A stretch of 36,357 bases of DNA, from positions 1 to 36,357 of the IMG/VR virus record IMGVR_UViG_3300044954_000058. One strand, given 5' to 3'. The notes below the pieces were generated by a model. It searched no databases, was not told the origin of the DNA, and saw nothing but the letters and a program-made list of their open reading frames with translations. Positions 36,234-36,357 of this stretch are shown piece after piece (position 1 is the first letter of the stretch; each line of letters begins with the position of its first letter). The DNA comes from a virus. The translations under genes were made by a program, and so were the position numbers.

Positions 36234-36357
36234 TCATCAAAGTTCAGCGATTTTTTTTGAGTCGTTCGTAATGTCTATAAATCTGGAAAAAAAACACTCC
36301 TTCGTAATATGAATTTAAAAAAAATGTCTGATATATACTGTTTGTGGTGTTTGTTAT
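36234..36357. other. Non-coding end of the window with repeat motifs
   Basis: Contains two more TTCGTAAT motifs (36265 and 36301), long T and A runs and, at the edge, TTTGTGGTGTTTGTT, which is like the repeats of 35552-35978. No gene seen; the region continues outside. Confidence 0.5.

Noticed and set aside
1-36357. Prophage or lysogeny module
   Set aside because: No integrase, excisionase, CI-like repressor or attachment-site duplication of a tRNA end was seen; the three tRNAs are complete genes.

Overview
This is a 36.4 kb piece of a tailed double-stranded DNA phage genome. It is A+T-rich, roughly one third G+C by eye. The likely host is an actinobacterium, because the window encodes a WhiB-type regulator, a DUF7455-like zinc protein, a close look-alike of the actinobacterial small ribosomal protein bS22 (AURKAIP1/COX24 family), and many promoters whose -10 box lies only 6-8 nt before an ATG (leaderless transcripts, common in Actinobacteria). 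A low-G+C aquatic actinobacterium such as the freshwater acI/Nanopelagicales type would fit, but that is inference. Both ends of the window are open: no portal, major capsid or tail gene and no integrase is seen.

Layout. 1-13.4 kb (+): replication and recombination. DnaB-like helicase, CHC2/TOPRIM primase, T4 gp32-like zinc SSB, DnaE-type polymerase, RecA-like protein, Hjc-like and RuvC-like resolvases and a Cas4-like Fe-S nuclease. A flavin-dependent halogenase with its small membrane partner and a 2OG-Fe(II) oxygenase-like gene are inserted in this operon. 13.4-17.1 kb (+): small HTH, DUF3310, small and large terminase. 17.1-19.8 kb (+): tandem promoters, Hsp20, holin-like protein, an HslV/proteasome-beta-like Ntn hydrolase, tRNA-Thr and a CHAP endolysin. 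19.6-23.4 kb (+): small accessory genes (DUF2061-like, FmdB-like, DUF7455-like, WhiB, pyrimidine-dimer-glycosylase-like, second holin-like) ending at a clear terminator. 23.4-28.4 kb: a surface-sugar cassette (methyltransferase and Stealth-like protein on +, four glycosyltransferases on -) headed on the minus strand by the bS22-like gene. 28.5-30.0 kb (+): prohead/structural-type small proteins and a second HTH. 30.0-31.3 kb (-): classic 2OG-Fe(II) oxygenase, tRNA-Arg, tRNA-Glu, thioredoxin. 31.4-36.4 kb: a nuclease, one secreted protein, an A-type Fe-S carrier, another 2OG-oxygenase paralogue and about ten very small genes (18-65 codons), mostly on the minus strand and mostly leaderless, ending in a repeat-rich AT-rich non-coding stretch.

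How it fits together. The replication proteins form a nearly self-sufficient replisome and recombination set. DNA packaging follows, then lysis. The sugar and oxidation enzymes (halogenase, three 2OG-oxygenase-like proteins, glycosyltransferases) suggest chemical modification of a surface, a virion component or a metabolite. Long operons use start/stop overlaps (ATGA, TAATG) and Shine-Dalgarno sites. Many singly transcribed small genes instead use a -10 box placed one helical turn or less before the ATG.
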